DNA of 33,335 bases from Planctomycetota bacterium (lineage in GTDB: Bacteria; Planctomycetota; UBA1135; GCA-002686595): positions 1 through 33,335 of the forward strand of contig VGZD01000038.1 of the NCBI GenBank assembly GCA_016872715.1, given 5' to 3'. Shown in pieces: positions 1 through 8,519 of this stretch. Under the pieces are notes generated by a model, which saw nothing but the letters and a program-made list of their open reading frames with translations, searched no databases and was not told the DNA's origin. Positions within the stretch are counted from its first letter, which is position 1, and each line of letters starts with the position of its first letter. The position numbers were made by a program, and so were the translations under genes.

Positions 1-6
1 ACTTCG

Positions 7-54
7 CCCCCCCCCTAGTGGCAGATCAGGGGGCAGATCAGGGGTCCGATCAGG
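7..54. repeat. C9 run followed by short tandem repeats
   Basis: A run of nine C (7-15) is followed by two copies of GGCAGATCAGG (20-30 and 32-42) and a degenerate third copy ending in GATCAGG (48-54). It lies just downstream of the stop of the minus-strand gene at 62. It could be slippage-prone non-coding sequence. No function is evident. Confidence 0.55.
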
Positions 55-61
55 CGACGGG

Positions 62-379
62 TCAGGAGCTGGGGGCGCGGCGGTCGAGGACGAGCAGGGC
101 GGCGAGCACGAGCGCGTGAGTGAGGCCGAACAAGCTCCACGTCACGACCTCATCGAGGCCGTCGAACTGCGAGTGCTGCGTCGGCGGGGAGGCATCCCCT
201 TGCGCGAGCACGCCGACGCTGAGGAGTGAGCAGCTCACCACGGCGCCGAGCACTCCCGCGAGCGCGCGCCACCCGCGCCTCCAACTGCGCCGACGCGCCA
301 CGAAGAACACCAGCGCGGGGACCGGCAGGCTCGCGATCAACGCAAGGACGAGGCCAAGGAGCGGACCCGCGAGGCTCAT
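62..379 (-). CDS. small membrane protein, unknown function
   Basis: A 105-residue protein with about three hydrophobic segments: residues 2-25, about 38-56, and about 80-98. An arginine-rich loop after the first segment suggests a cytoplasmic loop. I do not recognise the family. The frame stays open about 340 nt upstream of this ATG, but that upstream part reads as Arg/Gly/Pro-rich noise. The start at 379 gives a sensible hydrophobic N-terminus and has a -10-like TAGGCT 8 nt before it. The gene is divergent from the spermidine-synthase-like gene. It is likely an inner-membrane protein; nothing in it points to catalysis. Confidence 0.6.
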   Translation of the reverse strand: MSLAGPLLGLVLALIASLPVPALVFFVARRRSWRRGWRALAGVLGAVVSCSLLSVGVLAQGDASPPTQHSQFDGLDEVVTWSLFGLTHALVLAALLVLDRRAPSS

Positions 380-387
380 GTCCGCCG

Positions 388-393
388 AGCCTA
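388..393 (-). promoter_or_regulatory. -10-like element TAGGCT
   Basis: On the minus strand the context is CGCTAGGCT, then 8 nt, then ATG. The same arrangement precedes pseB, bioB and the genes starting at 18820 and 19893. I see no clear -35. Transcription from it would start at or next to the ATG, giving a leaderless mRNA. Confidence 0.4.
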
Positions 394-632
394 GCGTGGC
401 CCGCGCCGACCCGCCGCACCACTCCCACGGGCGCTCCGAGTCTCCCCGCGCCGCAGGCCGGAGCGGCCCTCGGCTCGGTCTCTCTTGCGTGGCTCGGTCC
501 CGCAGGAAATCGACCGGCGTCCAGCGAGGCTCGCGAGAACTCCTGCCGGACGGACCTTCAGCCGATCCTCCTCGCCCAGCTTGTCCTCGGACCTTCCTCC
601 CTCCACACTTCGGCTCCGAAAGAGGACCCCAC

Positions 633-2753
633 TTGCAACAGCCCCCGCACTCGCCGCGTCGCATCGGTCTGGAACTGACCCTGATCTCCTTCGCGGTGTT
701 GGTGCAAGAGCTCGCCCTCATTCGCTGGCTGCCCGGTCAGGTGCGAGTGCTGGCCTACTTTCCGAACCTGATCCTGATCAGCGCCTTCCTCGGACTCGGG
801 CTCGGCTGCCTGCGCGCGGGAAAGGGCTCGCTGCTGTGGCTGTGGCCCGTTTCGATGGTGACGCTCGCCCTGACGGCGTGGGCCCTGAGTGGCGTCGTGT
901 TCACCTCGGAGACGGTGACCGATTTCTTGTGGCTGCTCTATGACGACCTCGAGGGCACGGGTGCGCCGATCGTCGAGGGCGTCAAGTTCCCGATCGTCTG
1001 GGCCTTCATGGCCTCGGCGCTGACCTTCGTTCCGCTCGGGCAGATGGTGGCGGAGCGTTTGGCGCGCTTCCGCGAACGATCCAACTCCCTGTGGGGGTAC
1101 GCCTTCGACATCACCGGTTCGTTGCTCGGCGTGATCCTGTTCTCGCTGGCGAGCTTCCTGCGCACGTTCCCAGTGGTCTGGTTCACGGCGATTGTGCTCG
1201 CGCTCGCGCCGTTCCTGCTCGCGCGCCGCAGGTTCTGGGCCTACCACGCCATCGGCGCGCTGGCGCTGGTCGCCGTGGTCAAGCTCGCCGAGAAGGCTGA
1301 GCTCTACAGTCCCTACTACGCGGTCTCGACCGAGATTCCCGCCGATCGCCCCGGCCTGCTGATCAAGACCAACGGCGCCTGGCATCAGGGCGCGCTGCCT
1401 CTATCGAAGGACGACACGCATCCCGATCCGCGCATCGATGCGTGGATGAAGTTGATTCGCGAGGACTACCACCTCCCGTACCGACTGCTCCCCGAAGTGC
1501 CGAAGAAGGGGCTGGTGATCGGGGCCGGGTCAGGCAACGACGTCGCCACCATGCTCGACGAGGGCGTGGCCGACGTCACGGCGGTCGAGATCGACCCGTT
1601 GATTCAGGAACTCGGCCGCCGCGGCCATCCGAACCGGCCGTACTCCGATCCGCGCGTGCGCGCCGTCAACGACGACGGTCGCGCGTTCCTCAACCGCACG
1701 ACGGAGCGCTACGACATCATCTTGTTCGGAACGCTCGATTCCCTGACGCGCCTGTCGGCGCTATCGAACGTGCGCCTCGACAATTTCGTCTACACGCGCG
1801 AGTGCTTCGAGCTCGCCCGCGATCGCCTTGCGCCCGGCGGCGCGTTCGTGGTGCTGTTCGACTGCCACGTTGCGGACTACATCCGCGACCGCCAGATCGC
1901 GCTGCTCACCGAGATCTTCGGCAAGCCGCCGCTGGTCAAGGCCAAGACCTACGACGGCCACGCGATGTTCTTCTGCGGAGACGCCTTCGACGCGGCCCAG
2001 CTCAAGGGCGTGCGACGCCCTGATCCGGAGCAGGTCGCAGCGATCCACGCGACCACCGAGTTGCCCGACGACGATTGGCCCTTCCTGTATCTCGTCGAGC
2101 GCGGAGTGAGCGATTTCTACGCGCTCCTGATCGGGGCGTTCGCCGGCATCTCGCTCGTCGGCGTGCTGATCGCCTCGCCCGACATGCGCCGAGGATTCCG
2201 CGTTCGCGGCGGCATCGACCTCGAGATGTTCCTGTTCGGCGTGGCGTTCCTGCTGCTCGAAACACGCTCGGTGACGGCCATGAATCTGGCCTGGGGCGCG
2301 ACTTGGTTCACCTCGGCGGTGGTGTTTGCCGCGATCCTCACGATGGTGCTGATCGCCACCGTCGCCATGGCGTGGCGGCCGATCCCATGGCTCGCGAGCC
2401 TGTTAGGCCTCGTTCTCTCGCTCGTGGCAGTGATTTTGGTGCCCACCGGCGTTCTGCTCGACCTCGAGCCGCCCGCGCGCATGCTCGCTTCGATCGCTCT
2501 CGTCGGCACTCCGGTGTTCTTCGCCTCCACCTGCTTCGCGTTGCGCTTCGCCGAGCGCGTCCGGCCGGAACTCGCCTTTGGCTGGAACCTGCTCGGCGCC
2601 GTCGCCGGTGGCCTCGCCGAGTTCTTGTCCATGGCGATCGGCCTGAAGGCGCTGCTCTACGTCGTGCTCGCCGCCTACCTCGTCGTCGCCCTCTTGTCCC
2701 TGCGCGCGCGTCGCACGGCCTCGCCGTCCGCACCCGCCGCAGTCGAGACCTAG
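633..2753 (+). CDS. membrane-bound spermidine-synthase-like protein
   Basis: A 706-residue protein with a polytopic N-terminal part (about six or seven TM segments, residues 11-218), a cytosolic Rossmann methyltransferase/spermidine-synthase-like domain, and a second membrane block to the C-terminus. The nucleotide-binding motif is VIGAGSGND (295-303), followed by the acidic TAVEIDP loop (316-322) and NDDGRAF (346-352). The C-terminal membrane block begins near the FLFGVAFLLLETRSV motif, which is typical of fused spermidine-synthase transporter-like proteins. The start chosen is TTG at 633, because GAAAGAGGA lies 6 nt upstream and coding character begins there. An in-frame ATG at 378 would add about 85 low-complexity residues. 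Polyamine aminopropylation is the family's usual reaction, but the substrate here is unknown because these fused membrane forms are poorly characterised. Confidence 0.85.
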   Translation: MQQPPHSPRRIGLELTLISFAVLVQELALIRWLPGQVRVLAYFPNLILISAFLGLGLGCLRAGKGSLLWLWPVSMVTLALTAWALSGVVFTSETVTDFLWLLYDDLEGTGAPIVEGVKFPIVWAFMASALTFVPLGQMVAERLARFRERSNSLWGYAFDITGSLLGVILFSLASFLRTFPVVWFTAIVLALAPFLLARRRFWAYHAIGALALVAVVKLAEKAELYSPYYAVSTEIPADRPGLLIKTNGAWHQGALPLSKDDTHPDPRIDAWMKLIREDYHLPYRLLPEVPKKGLVIGAGSGNDVATMLDEGVADVTAVEIDPLIQELGRRGHPNRPYSDPRVRAVNDDGRAFLNRTTERYDIILFGTLDSLTRLSALSNVRLDNFVYTRECFELARDRLAPGGAFVVLFDCHVADYIRDRQIALLTEIFGKPPLVKAKTYDGHAMFFCGDAFDAAQLKGVRRPDPEQVAAIHATTELPDDDWPFLYLVERGVSDFYALLIGAFAGISLVGVLIASPDMRRGFRVRGGIDLEMFLFGVAFLLLETRSVTAMNLAWGATWFTSAVVFAAILTMVLIATVAMAWRPIPWLASLLGLVLSLVAVILVPTGVLLDLEPPARMLASIALVGTPVFFASTCFALRFAERVRPELAFGWNLLGAVAGGLAEFLSMAIGLKALLYVVLAAYLVVALLSLRARRTASPSAPAAVET

Positions 2754-2936
2754 TCGTCCCGTTTCGTCCACGACACGTCGATCGCACCCGCCGCTTCTCC
2801 GAGGAATGCGGCTCGGCTGTTCGACGCGCGAGGTGGGTGAAGGCTCCACGTTGTTCGAGCGCTTGCTCGCGCTGGTGGCGACGAGCGTTCGCGACGATGC
2901 GCTCGCGCTGTGGCGCGGCGGCGGGACGCGCCGAAC

Positions 2937-2966
2937 TTGGAGCGCGCGAGGCACCCCTGCTAGATT
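2937..2966 (+). promoter_or_regulatory. probable promoter of the pse operon
   Basis: TTGGAG (2937-2942), an 18-nt spacer and TAGATT (2961-2966) resemble a sigma-70 -35/-10 pair. The -10 ends only 6 nt before the pseB ATG, so the predicted transcript starts at about the first codon (leaderless). A GAGGGA directly abuts the ATG, too close for normal ribosome binding. Confidence 0.45.
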
Positions 2967-2972
2967 GAGGGA

Positions 2973-3971
2973 ATGTTCTCCGACAAGACCGTGTTGGTCA
3001 CCGGCGGCACCGGCTCCTTCGGGCATGCCTTCGTGCCCATGACGTTGGCCGCGCACAGGCCCAAGAAGCTCATCATCTACTCCCGGGATGAGATGAAGCA
3101 GTGGGAGATGGCCAAGCGGTTTCCCAACGAGAGCCGCCTGCGCTTTTTCATCGGCGACGTGCGCGACCGCGACCGTCTGTACCGGGCCATGGACGGCGTC
3201 GACTACGTGGTCCACGCGGCGGCGACCAAGATCGTTCCCACGGCGGAGTACAACCCCTTCGAGTGCGTCAAGACGAACATCATGGGCGCCATGAACTTGA
3301 TCGATGCCTGCATCGACAAGGGCGTCAAGCGAGTCGTCGCGCTCTCCACGGACAAGGCCAGCAGCCCGGTCAACCTGTATGGGGCGACCAAGCTGGCTTC
3401 GGACAAGCTGTTCATCGCCGGGAACGCGTATTCCGGGGCGCACGATACGCGCTTCGCTGTCGTGCGCTACGGCAACGTGATGGGGTCCCGCGGCTCGGTG
3501 ATCCCCTTCTTCCTGTCGATCCGCGACAAGGGCGTCTTGCCGCTCACGGATGCGCGCATGACGCGCTTCATGATCTCGCTCGAGCAGGGCGTCGAGCTGG
3601 TGTGGAAGGCGCTCGAGGACATGGAGGGCGGGGAGATCTATGTGAAGAAGATCCCCTCGATGCGCATGACCGATCTGGCGCGCGTCGTGGCGCCCGCGGC
3701 GAAGCAGGAAATCGTCGGCATCCGGCCGGGCGAGAAGCTCCACGAGCAGATGATCGGCGCCGAGGACTCGTTCACGACCTACGAGTACCCCGGCCACTAC
3801 AAGATCCTGCCGGCGATCAACGGCTGGAGTGCGGACCCCAAGCGCATCAAGGATGGGCGCAGGGTCCCCGAGGGCTTCGTCTACTCGAGCGACACCAACA
3901 GCGAGTGGATGTCCGACGAAGAATTGCAGGCGTGGATCGAGGCCAACCGCAAGAAAATCGGGGTCATCTGA
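2973..3971 (+). CDS. pseB: UDP-GlcNAc 4,6-dehydratase (inverting), PseB
   Basis: First step of pseudaminic acid synthesis: NADP-dependent 4,6-dehydration with C5 inversion of UDP-GlcNAc, in the cytosol. The 332-residue length is normal for PseB. The extended-SDR features are visible: the Gly-rich TGGTGSFG (10-17), STDKAS (125-130) with the Asp-Lys pair, and YGATK (Tyr136, Lys140). The N-terminus starts immediately before the NADP-binding strand, supporting this ATG. It opens an operon with pseC 1 nt downstream. A retaining dehydratase (legionaminic or bacillosamine route) is the alternative. The DK pair and the PseC/H/G/I neighbours favour PseB. Confidence 0.95.
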   Translation: MFSDKTVLVTGGTGSFGHAFVPMTLAAHRPKKLIIYSRDEMKQWEMAKRFPNESRLRFFIGDVRDRDRLYRAMDGVDYVVHAAATKIVPTAEYNPFECVKTNIMGAMNLIDACIDKGVKRVVALSTDKASSPVNLYGATKLASDKLFIAGNAYSGAHDTRFAVVRYGNVMGSRGSVIPFFLSIRDKGVLPLTDARMTRFMISLEQGVELVWKALEDMEGGEIYVKKIPSMRMTDLARVVAPAAKQEIVGIRPGEKLHEQMIGAEDSFTTYEYPGHYKILPAINGWSADPKRIKDGRRVPEGFVYSSDTNSEWMSDEELQAWIEANRKKIGVI

Positions 3972-3972
3972 G

Positions 3973-5133
3973 ATGATCCCCTACGGGCGCCAAGACATCC
4001 GACAGGCGGACATCGACGCCGTCGTGGCGGTGCTGCGCTCGGATTTCTTGACGCAGGGTCCGACGGTGCCCGCCTTCGAGGCCGCGCTGGCCGCCAAGTC
4101 GGGCGCGCAGCACGCAGTCGCGATGAACAGCGCGACGTCGGCGCTGCACGCCGCGTGTCTGGCGCTGGGCGTGGGGGCCGGCGACCGCGTGTGGACTTCG
4201 CCCGTGACCTTCGTTGCCTCCGCCAACTGCGCGCTCTATTGCGGCGCGCAGGTCGACTTCGTCGACATCGATCCGCGCACCTACAACATGTCGGTGGCGG
4301 CGTTGGCGACGAAGCTCGCGCGGGCCGAGGTCGCGGGAGCGCTGCCCAAGCTCGTGATCCCCGTGCACCTGTGCGGACAGCCGTGCGAGATGGAGTCGAT
4401 CGCGGCGCTCGGGAAGCGCTACGGCTTCAAGATCGTCGAGGACGCGTCGCACGCCGTCGGCGCTCGCTACCGCGGCGGACCCGTGGGCGACTGCCGCTAC
4501 AGCGACATCACGGTGTTCAGCTTCCATCCGGTCAAGATCATCACCACGGCCGAGGGCGGGCTGGCGACGACCAACGATCCAGCGCTGGCGCACCGCCTTC
4601 AGTTGCTGCGTTCGCATGGCATCGTGCGCGATCCCTCGCGCATGGTCGGCGAATCGCACGGCGCGTGGTACTACCAACAGGTTGCGCTGGGCTTCAACTA
4701 CCGCATGACCGACGTGCAGGCCGCGCTCGGCCTGAGCCAGCTGCAACGCCTCGACGAGTACGTCGCGCGCCGACACGAGCTGGCGAGAGCCTACGACGAG
4801 TCCTTCGCGGGGCTGCCGCTCACGACGCCCTGGCAGCACCCCGACTCGTACTCCGGCCTGCATCTGTACGTCGTGCGCCTGCGACTCGACGTCCTGCGCC
4901 GCACGCACCGCGAGGTGTTCGACGCGCTGCGCGCCCGCGGCATCGGCGTGAACCTGCACTACATCCCGGTCCACACGCAGCCCTACTACCGCGCGCTCGG
5001 GTTTCGCGACGGCCAGTTCCCCGAAGCGGAGCGCTACTACGCCGAGGCGATCAGCCTTCCGATGTACGCGACGCTCTCCGACGAGCAGCAGGCTCAGGTC
5101 GTGCAGGTGGTGCGCGAGGTGCTGGCCGGATGA
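3973..5133 (+). CDS. pseC: UDP-4-amino-4,6-dideoxy-L-altrosamine transaminase, PseC
   Basis: PLP-dependent DegT/DnrJ/EryC1-family aminotransferase that aminates the 4-keto sugar made by PseB. It has 386 residues, as expected. EDASHA (156-161) supplies the Asp that contacts the PLP ring nitrogen. The Schiff-base lysine is Lys188 in SFHPVKIITTAEGG. The C-terminal half carries the FNYRMTDVQAALG block typical of sugar aminotransferases. The ATG at 3973 lies 1 nt after the pseB stop and begins IPYGRQDI, the usual PseC start. The frame is open further upstream inside pseB, but that part is not PseC-like. Its stop overlaps the pseF start (ATGA). Confidence 0.95.
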   Translation: MIPYGRQDIRQADIDAVVAVLRSDFLTQGPTVPAFEAALAAKSGAQHAVAMNSATSALHAACLALGVGAGDRVWTSPVTFVASANCALYCGAQVDFVDIDPRTYNMSVAALATKLARAEVAGALPKLVIPVHLCGQPCEMESIAALGKRYGFKIVEDASHAVGARYRGGPVGDCRYSDITVFSFHPVKIITTAEGGLATTNDPALAHRLQLLRSHGIVRDPSRMVGESHGAWYYQQVALGFNYRMTDVQAALGLSQLQRLDEYVARRHELARAYDESFAGLPLTTPWQHPDSYSGLHLYVVRLRLDVLRRTHREVFDALRARGIGVNLHYIPVHTQPYYRALGFRDGQFPEAERYYAEAISLPMYATLSDEQQAQVVQVVREVLAG

Positions 5134-5828
5134 AGCTGGCAGTCGTGCCAGCGCGCGGCGGCAGCAAGCGCATCCCGCGTAAGAATCTGCGCGAGTTCGC
5201 CGGCCAGCCGATCATCGCTTGGTCGATCGAGGCGGCCCGCGCCTCGGCCTGCTTCGACCGCGTGGTGGTCTCCACGGACGACGCAGAGATCGCCGAAGTG
5301 GCGCGCTCGTTCGGGGCGGAGACTCCGTTCGTGCGGCCCGCCGAGTTGTCGGACGACCGGACGGGCACGCTTCCGGTCGTGCGACACGCGGCGCAGATGT
5401 GCGGCGCCGCGGCCGGTGACCTCGTGTGCTGCATCTACGCGACGGCGCCGTTCGTGCGCGCCGTGGACTTGCGCGCGGGACTCGAGGCGCTCCTCTCCAG
5501 CGGCGCCGACTACGCGTTCAGCGTGGCGAGCTACGCCTTCCCGATTCAGCGCGCCATCCGCCGCACCTTGGATGGTCGCGTGGAGATGTTCGATCCCGCG
5601 CAGTTCCAAACGCGCTCGCAGGACCTCGAGGAGGCTTGGCACGACGCCGGACAGTTCTACTGGGGCAAGGCCGAGGCTTGGCGCGCGGAACGGCCGATCT
5701 TCGCTCGGTGCTCGGTGCCGGTGGTCCTGCCGCGCCATCGCGTGCAGGACATCGACACGCCGGAGGATTGGACGCGCGCCGAGTGGCTGTTCCGCGCACT
5801 GCAGGCCGAGGACGGCGCGCGGCCATGA
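5130..5828 (+). CDS. pseF: pseudaminic acid cytidylyltransferase, PseF
   Basis: Activates pseudaminic acid with CTP to CMP-pseudaminic acid, the last step of the pathway. The 232-residue protein starts with the nucleotide-binding signature VVPARGGSKRIPRKN (5-19), shared with NeuA-type CMP-sialate synthetases. STDD (about 47-50) and the C-terminal QDIDTPEDW block (about 208-216) match the family. The start overlaps the pseC stop by four bases (ATGA) and the stop overlaps the pseG start in the same way, implying translational coupling. NeuA or LegF specificity cannot be excluded from sequence alone, but the neighbours make PseF the best call. Confidence 0.93.
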   Translation: MKLAVVPARGGSKRIPRKNLREFAGQPIIAWSIEAARASACFDRVVVSTDDAEIAEVARSFGAETPFVRPAELSDDRTGTLPVVRHAAQMCGAAAGDLVCCIYATAPFVRAVDLRAGLEALLSSGADYAFSVASYAFPIQRAIRRTLDGRVEMFDPAQFQTRSQDLEEAWHDAGQFYWGKAEAWRAERPIFARCSVPVVLPRHRVQDIDTPEDWTRAEWLFRALQAEDGARP

Positions 5829-6916
5829 TCCACGCCTTTCGAACGGATGCTTCGCTGTCGATCGGCGCCGGGCACGTCATGCGTTGCCTGACGCTGGCCG
5901 ATCTGCTCAAGGCGCGCGGACGTGCGTGCGTGTTCTTGTCGCGCGACCTCGACGGCAACCTGTGCAAGCTCGTGCTCGAACGCGGCCACGGCGTCGAAGT
6001 GCTGCGCGGACGCGGCGTTGCCTACGCGGAGCACGAACACGCTCCGTTCCACGCGGCGTGGCTCGAGTGCCCTTGGCGCGAGGACGCGCGCCAAGTCAGG
6101 GAAGCGCTCGGGCGCATCGGTGCCGCGCGCCTCGTCGTGGACCACTACGCGCTCGACGCGCGTTGGGAACAAGCCGTGGCGTCGCCCGGCCTGCGCGTGC
6201 TGGCGCTCGACGATCTGGCCGACCGGCCGCATGCGGTCGACATGCTGCTGGATCAGAACCTCGGACGCGAGGCGCGCGACTACGAGAGGCTCGTGCCCTC
6301 GCGCTGCGCGTTGCTCGTCGGCCCGCGCCACGCGTTGACGGGCCCGCGCTTCGCCGAGCTGCGCAGCGAGAGCCTCGCGCGGCGCGCCCAGCCCTCGCTC
6401 CGCCGCATTTTGGTTTCGATGGGCGGTGTCGATCCCTCGGACGCGACGAGCGCGGCGCTGGGGTGCATCGAAGCGGCGCGTCTGGGGTCCGATGCGTCCG
6501 TGCTCGTCGTCATGGGACGCCACGCGCCTTGGCTGGACAAGGTGCGCGCCGCCGCCGCGGCGATGTCGACGAAGGTCGAGGTCGTCGTCGACGTGCGCGA
6601 CATGGCCGAACGCATGGCGGGCGCGGACCTCGCCATCGGCGGAGCCGGCGGCACGGCTTGGGAACGCTGCAGTCTCGGCCTGCCTTCCATCGCCGTCGTG
6701 TTGGCCGAGAACCAGCGTGCCGGAGCGCGCGCCCTCGGCGCCGCGGGAGCGGCGTGGACCATCGGCGCGCTCGGAGAGTTGTCGACGGCGCTGCCTGCGC
6801 TGCTCCTCCGAGCGCAAGATGGAGCGGAACTCGCCCGCCTGTCGCGCTGCGCCGCGGACGTGGCCGACGGACTCGGCGCGCAACGCGTGTGCGACGCGTG
6901 GGAGGCGGCGGCATGA
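5825..6916 (+). CDS. pseG: UDP-sugar hydrolase, PseG
   Basis: Removes UDP from UDP-2,4-diacetamido-2,4,6-trideoxy-L-altropyranose to release the free hexose used by PseI. The protein has 363 residues and a GT-B-like fold. The N-terminal SIGAGHVMRCLTLA holds the catalytic Gly-x-Gly-His (His17). The nucleotide-binding half carries SMGGVDPSD and the GGAGGTAWE loop. It overlaps pseF and pseH by ATGA junctions. The C-terminal third is alanine-rich but continuous, with no break. Confidence 0.93.
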   Translation: MIHAFRTDASLSIGAGHVMRCLTLADLLKARGRACVFLSRDLDGNLCKLVLERGHGVEVLRGRGVAYAEHEHAPFHAAWLECPWREDARQVREALGRIGAARLVVDHYALDARWEQAVASPGLRVLALDDLADRPHAVDMLLDQNLGREARDYERLVPSRCALLVGPRHALTGPRFAELRSESLARRAQPSLRRILVSMGGVDPSDATSAALGCIEAARLGSDASVLVVMGRHAPWLDKVRAAAAAMSTKVEVVVDVRDMAERMAGADLAIGGAGGTAWERCSLGLPSIAVVLAENQRAGARALGAAGAAWTIGALGELSTALPALLLRAQDGAELARLSRCAADVADGLGAQRVCDAWEAAA

Positions 6917-7449
6917 ACGGTGAACGGAGCCTCGGCAGCGTGCGGCCCATGGCGGCCACGGACCTCGACATGGTGCTCCTGTGGCGCAACCATCCCGATG
7001 TGCGGCGTTGGATGTACACGACGCACGAAATCGGACTCGACGAACATCGACGTTGGTTCGAGGACGCCTCCAAGGATCGCAATCGCGTGCTGCTCGTGTA
7101 TGAGCTCGAGGGCCGAGCGACGGGCTTCGTCAACCTCGGCCGCATCCGGGGAACGGATGTGGCCGAGTGGGGCTTCTACCTCGCGCCAGACGCGCCCGCG
7201 GGCGCCGGAGCTGGGCTCGGAGCCGCCGCTCTCGAGCACGCATTCCTCGTGCTCGGGCTGCACAAGATCAGCGGCCACGCGCTGGCCGGCAACGAGCGTT
7301 CGTTGCGCTTCCACCAGCGCCTTGGCTTCGGCAGCGAAGGCGTGCGCCGCGACCACCACCTAGCGGCCGACGGCGTGCGCCACTCGGTCGTCTGCTTCGG
7401 ACTCTTGCGCGAGGAATGGCTGGCGGCGCGCGGCGCCGCGCGGAAGTGA
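6913..7449 (+). CDS. pseH: UDP-aminosugar N-acetyltransferase, PseH
   Basis: GNAT-fold enzyme that acetylates the 4-amino group of the PseC product using acetyl-CoA. The 178 residues show the GNAT order: an N-terminal WRNHPDVRRWMY segment, the acceptor strand EWGFYLAP, an acetyl-CoA loop AGAGLGAAALE (Gly-rich), and NERSLRFHQRLGF near the end, as in RimJ/PseH-type enzymes. The start is set by the ATGA overlap with pseG. Taken alone it would be a generic RimJ-like acetyltransferase; its place between pseG and pseI makes PseH likely. Confidence 0.88.
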   Translation: MNGERSLGSVRPMAATDLDMVLLWRNHPDVRRWMYTTHEIGLDEHRRWFEDASKDRNRVLLVYELEGRATGFVNLGRIRGTDVAEWGFYLAPDAPAGAGAGLGAAALEHAFLVLGLHKISGHALAGNERSLRFHQRLGFGSEGVRRDHHLAADGVRHSVVCFGLLREEWLAARGAARK

Positions 7450-7459
7450 TCCAAGGCCC

Positions 7460-8515
7460 ATGTCGATCCCGTCCATCACCATCGCAGGTCGCCGCATCGC
7501 GAACGACGCGCCGCCGTACGTCATCGCCGAGATGTCGGCCAATCACAACGGCAGCCTCGAGACGGCCAAGCGCATCGTCGAGGAGGCCAAGCTGCGCGGC
7601 GCCGACGCGATCAAGCTGCAGACCTACCGGCCCGACACGATCACGCTGGACTCGGACGCCGACGAGTTCCGCATCAAGGGCGGCCTGTGGGACGGACGCA
7701 CGCTGCACGAGCTCTACGCGCAGGCGCACATGCCGTGGGAGTGGCACCGGCCCCTGTTCGAGCACGCGCGCGAGGTCGGCATCGCCATCTTCTCGAGCCC
7801 GTTCGATGACACGGCGATCGAGCTGCTCGAGGAGCTCGACGCGCCCGCGTACAAGATCGCCTCGTTCGAGGCCATCGATCTGCCGCTCATTCGGCGCGCG
7901 GCGAGCACCGGCAAACCGCTGGTGATCTCCACCGGCATGGCCGACGCGCAGGAGATCGCGGACGCGGTCGATGCCGCGCGCTCCGAGGGATGTCGGCAGT
8001 TGGCGTTGCTGCACTGCGTCAGCGGCTATCCCGCGCCGGCCGCGGATTACAACCTGCGCACAATTCCCGACATGCAGGCGCGCCACGGCTGCGTCGTGGG
8101 CCTGTCGGACCACACGCTCGACAACACCACGGCGGTGGCCTCGATCGCACTGGGCGCAGCGCTGGTCGAGAAGCACTTCACGCTCGACCGCTCGGGCGGC
8201 GGACCGGACGATTCGTTTTCGCTGGAGCCTGCGGGGCTCGCCGAGTTGTGCCGGGACGTGCGCACGGCGTGGGAAGCGCTGGGCCGCGTCGACTACGGAC
8301 GCAAGTCGAGCGAACAAGGCAACGCGCAGTTCCGCCGCTCCTTGTATTGGGTCAAGGACTTGCCTGCTGGCGCCGTGGTCGACGCCACGGCGCTGCGCAG
8401 CGTGCGTCCGGGGTTCGGCCTGCCGCCGAAGCTCCTCGGCGACTTGGTCGGGCGCGTGCTCGCGCGCGCCGTCCGCGCGAAGTCCGCGACGCGCTCCGAG
8501 GACTTTGCTTCCTGA
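7460..8515 (+). CDS. pseI: pseudaminic acid synthase, PseI
   Basis: Condenses the free 6-deoxy-diacetamido sugar with phosphoenolpyruvate to give pseudaminic acid. It has 351 residues, normal for NeuB/PseI. The N-terminal TIM barrel contains YVIAEMSANHNGS (20-32), DAIKLQTY and ISTGMAD, then LSDHT and EKHFTLDRSGGGPDDSFS, all metal- and PEP-site hallmarks of the NeuB family. The C-terminal approximately 60 residues form a SAF/antifreeze-like domain (RRSLYWVKDLPAGAVV onward). It starts 10 nt after pseH with an AAGG ribosome-binding sequence just upstream, and is followed 4 nt later by a glycosyltransferase gene. Confidence 0.94.
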   Translation: MSIPSITIAGRRIANDAPPYVIAEMSANHNGSLETAKRIVEEAKLRGADAIKLQTYRPDTITLDSDADEFRIKGGLWDGRTLHELYAQAHMPWEWHRPLFEHAREVGIAIFSSPFDDTAIELLEELDAPAYKIASFEAIDLPLIRRAASTGKPLVISTGMADAQEIADAVDAARSEGCRQLALLHCVSGYPAPAADYNLRTIPDMQARHGCVVGLSDHTLDNTTAVASIALGAALVEKHFTLDRSGGGPDDSFSLEPAGLAELCRDVRTAWEALGRVDYGRKSSEQGNAQFRRSLYWVKDLPAGAVVDATALRSVRPGFGLPPKLLGDLVGRVLARAVRAKSATRSEDFAS

Positions 8516-8519
8516 ACGC

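Noticed and set aside
120..632. N-terminal extension of the spermidine-synthase-like protein from ATG 120 or 378
   Set aside because: The extension is low-complexity Arg/Pro/Ser, overlaps the divergent gene, and a strong GAAAGAGGA sits 6 nt before TTG 633.
2403..3797. 464-codon minus-strand frame opposite pseB and the spermidine-synthase-like gene
   Set aside because: His/Asp/Arg-rich antisense of two well-supported genes; no recognisable motifs.
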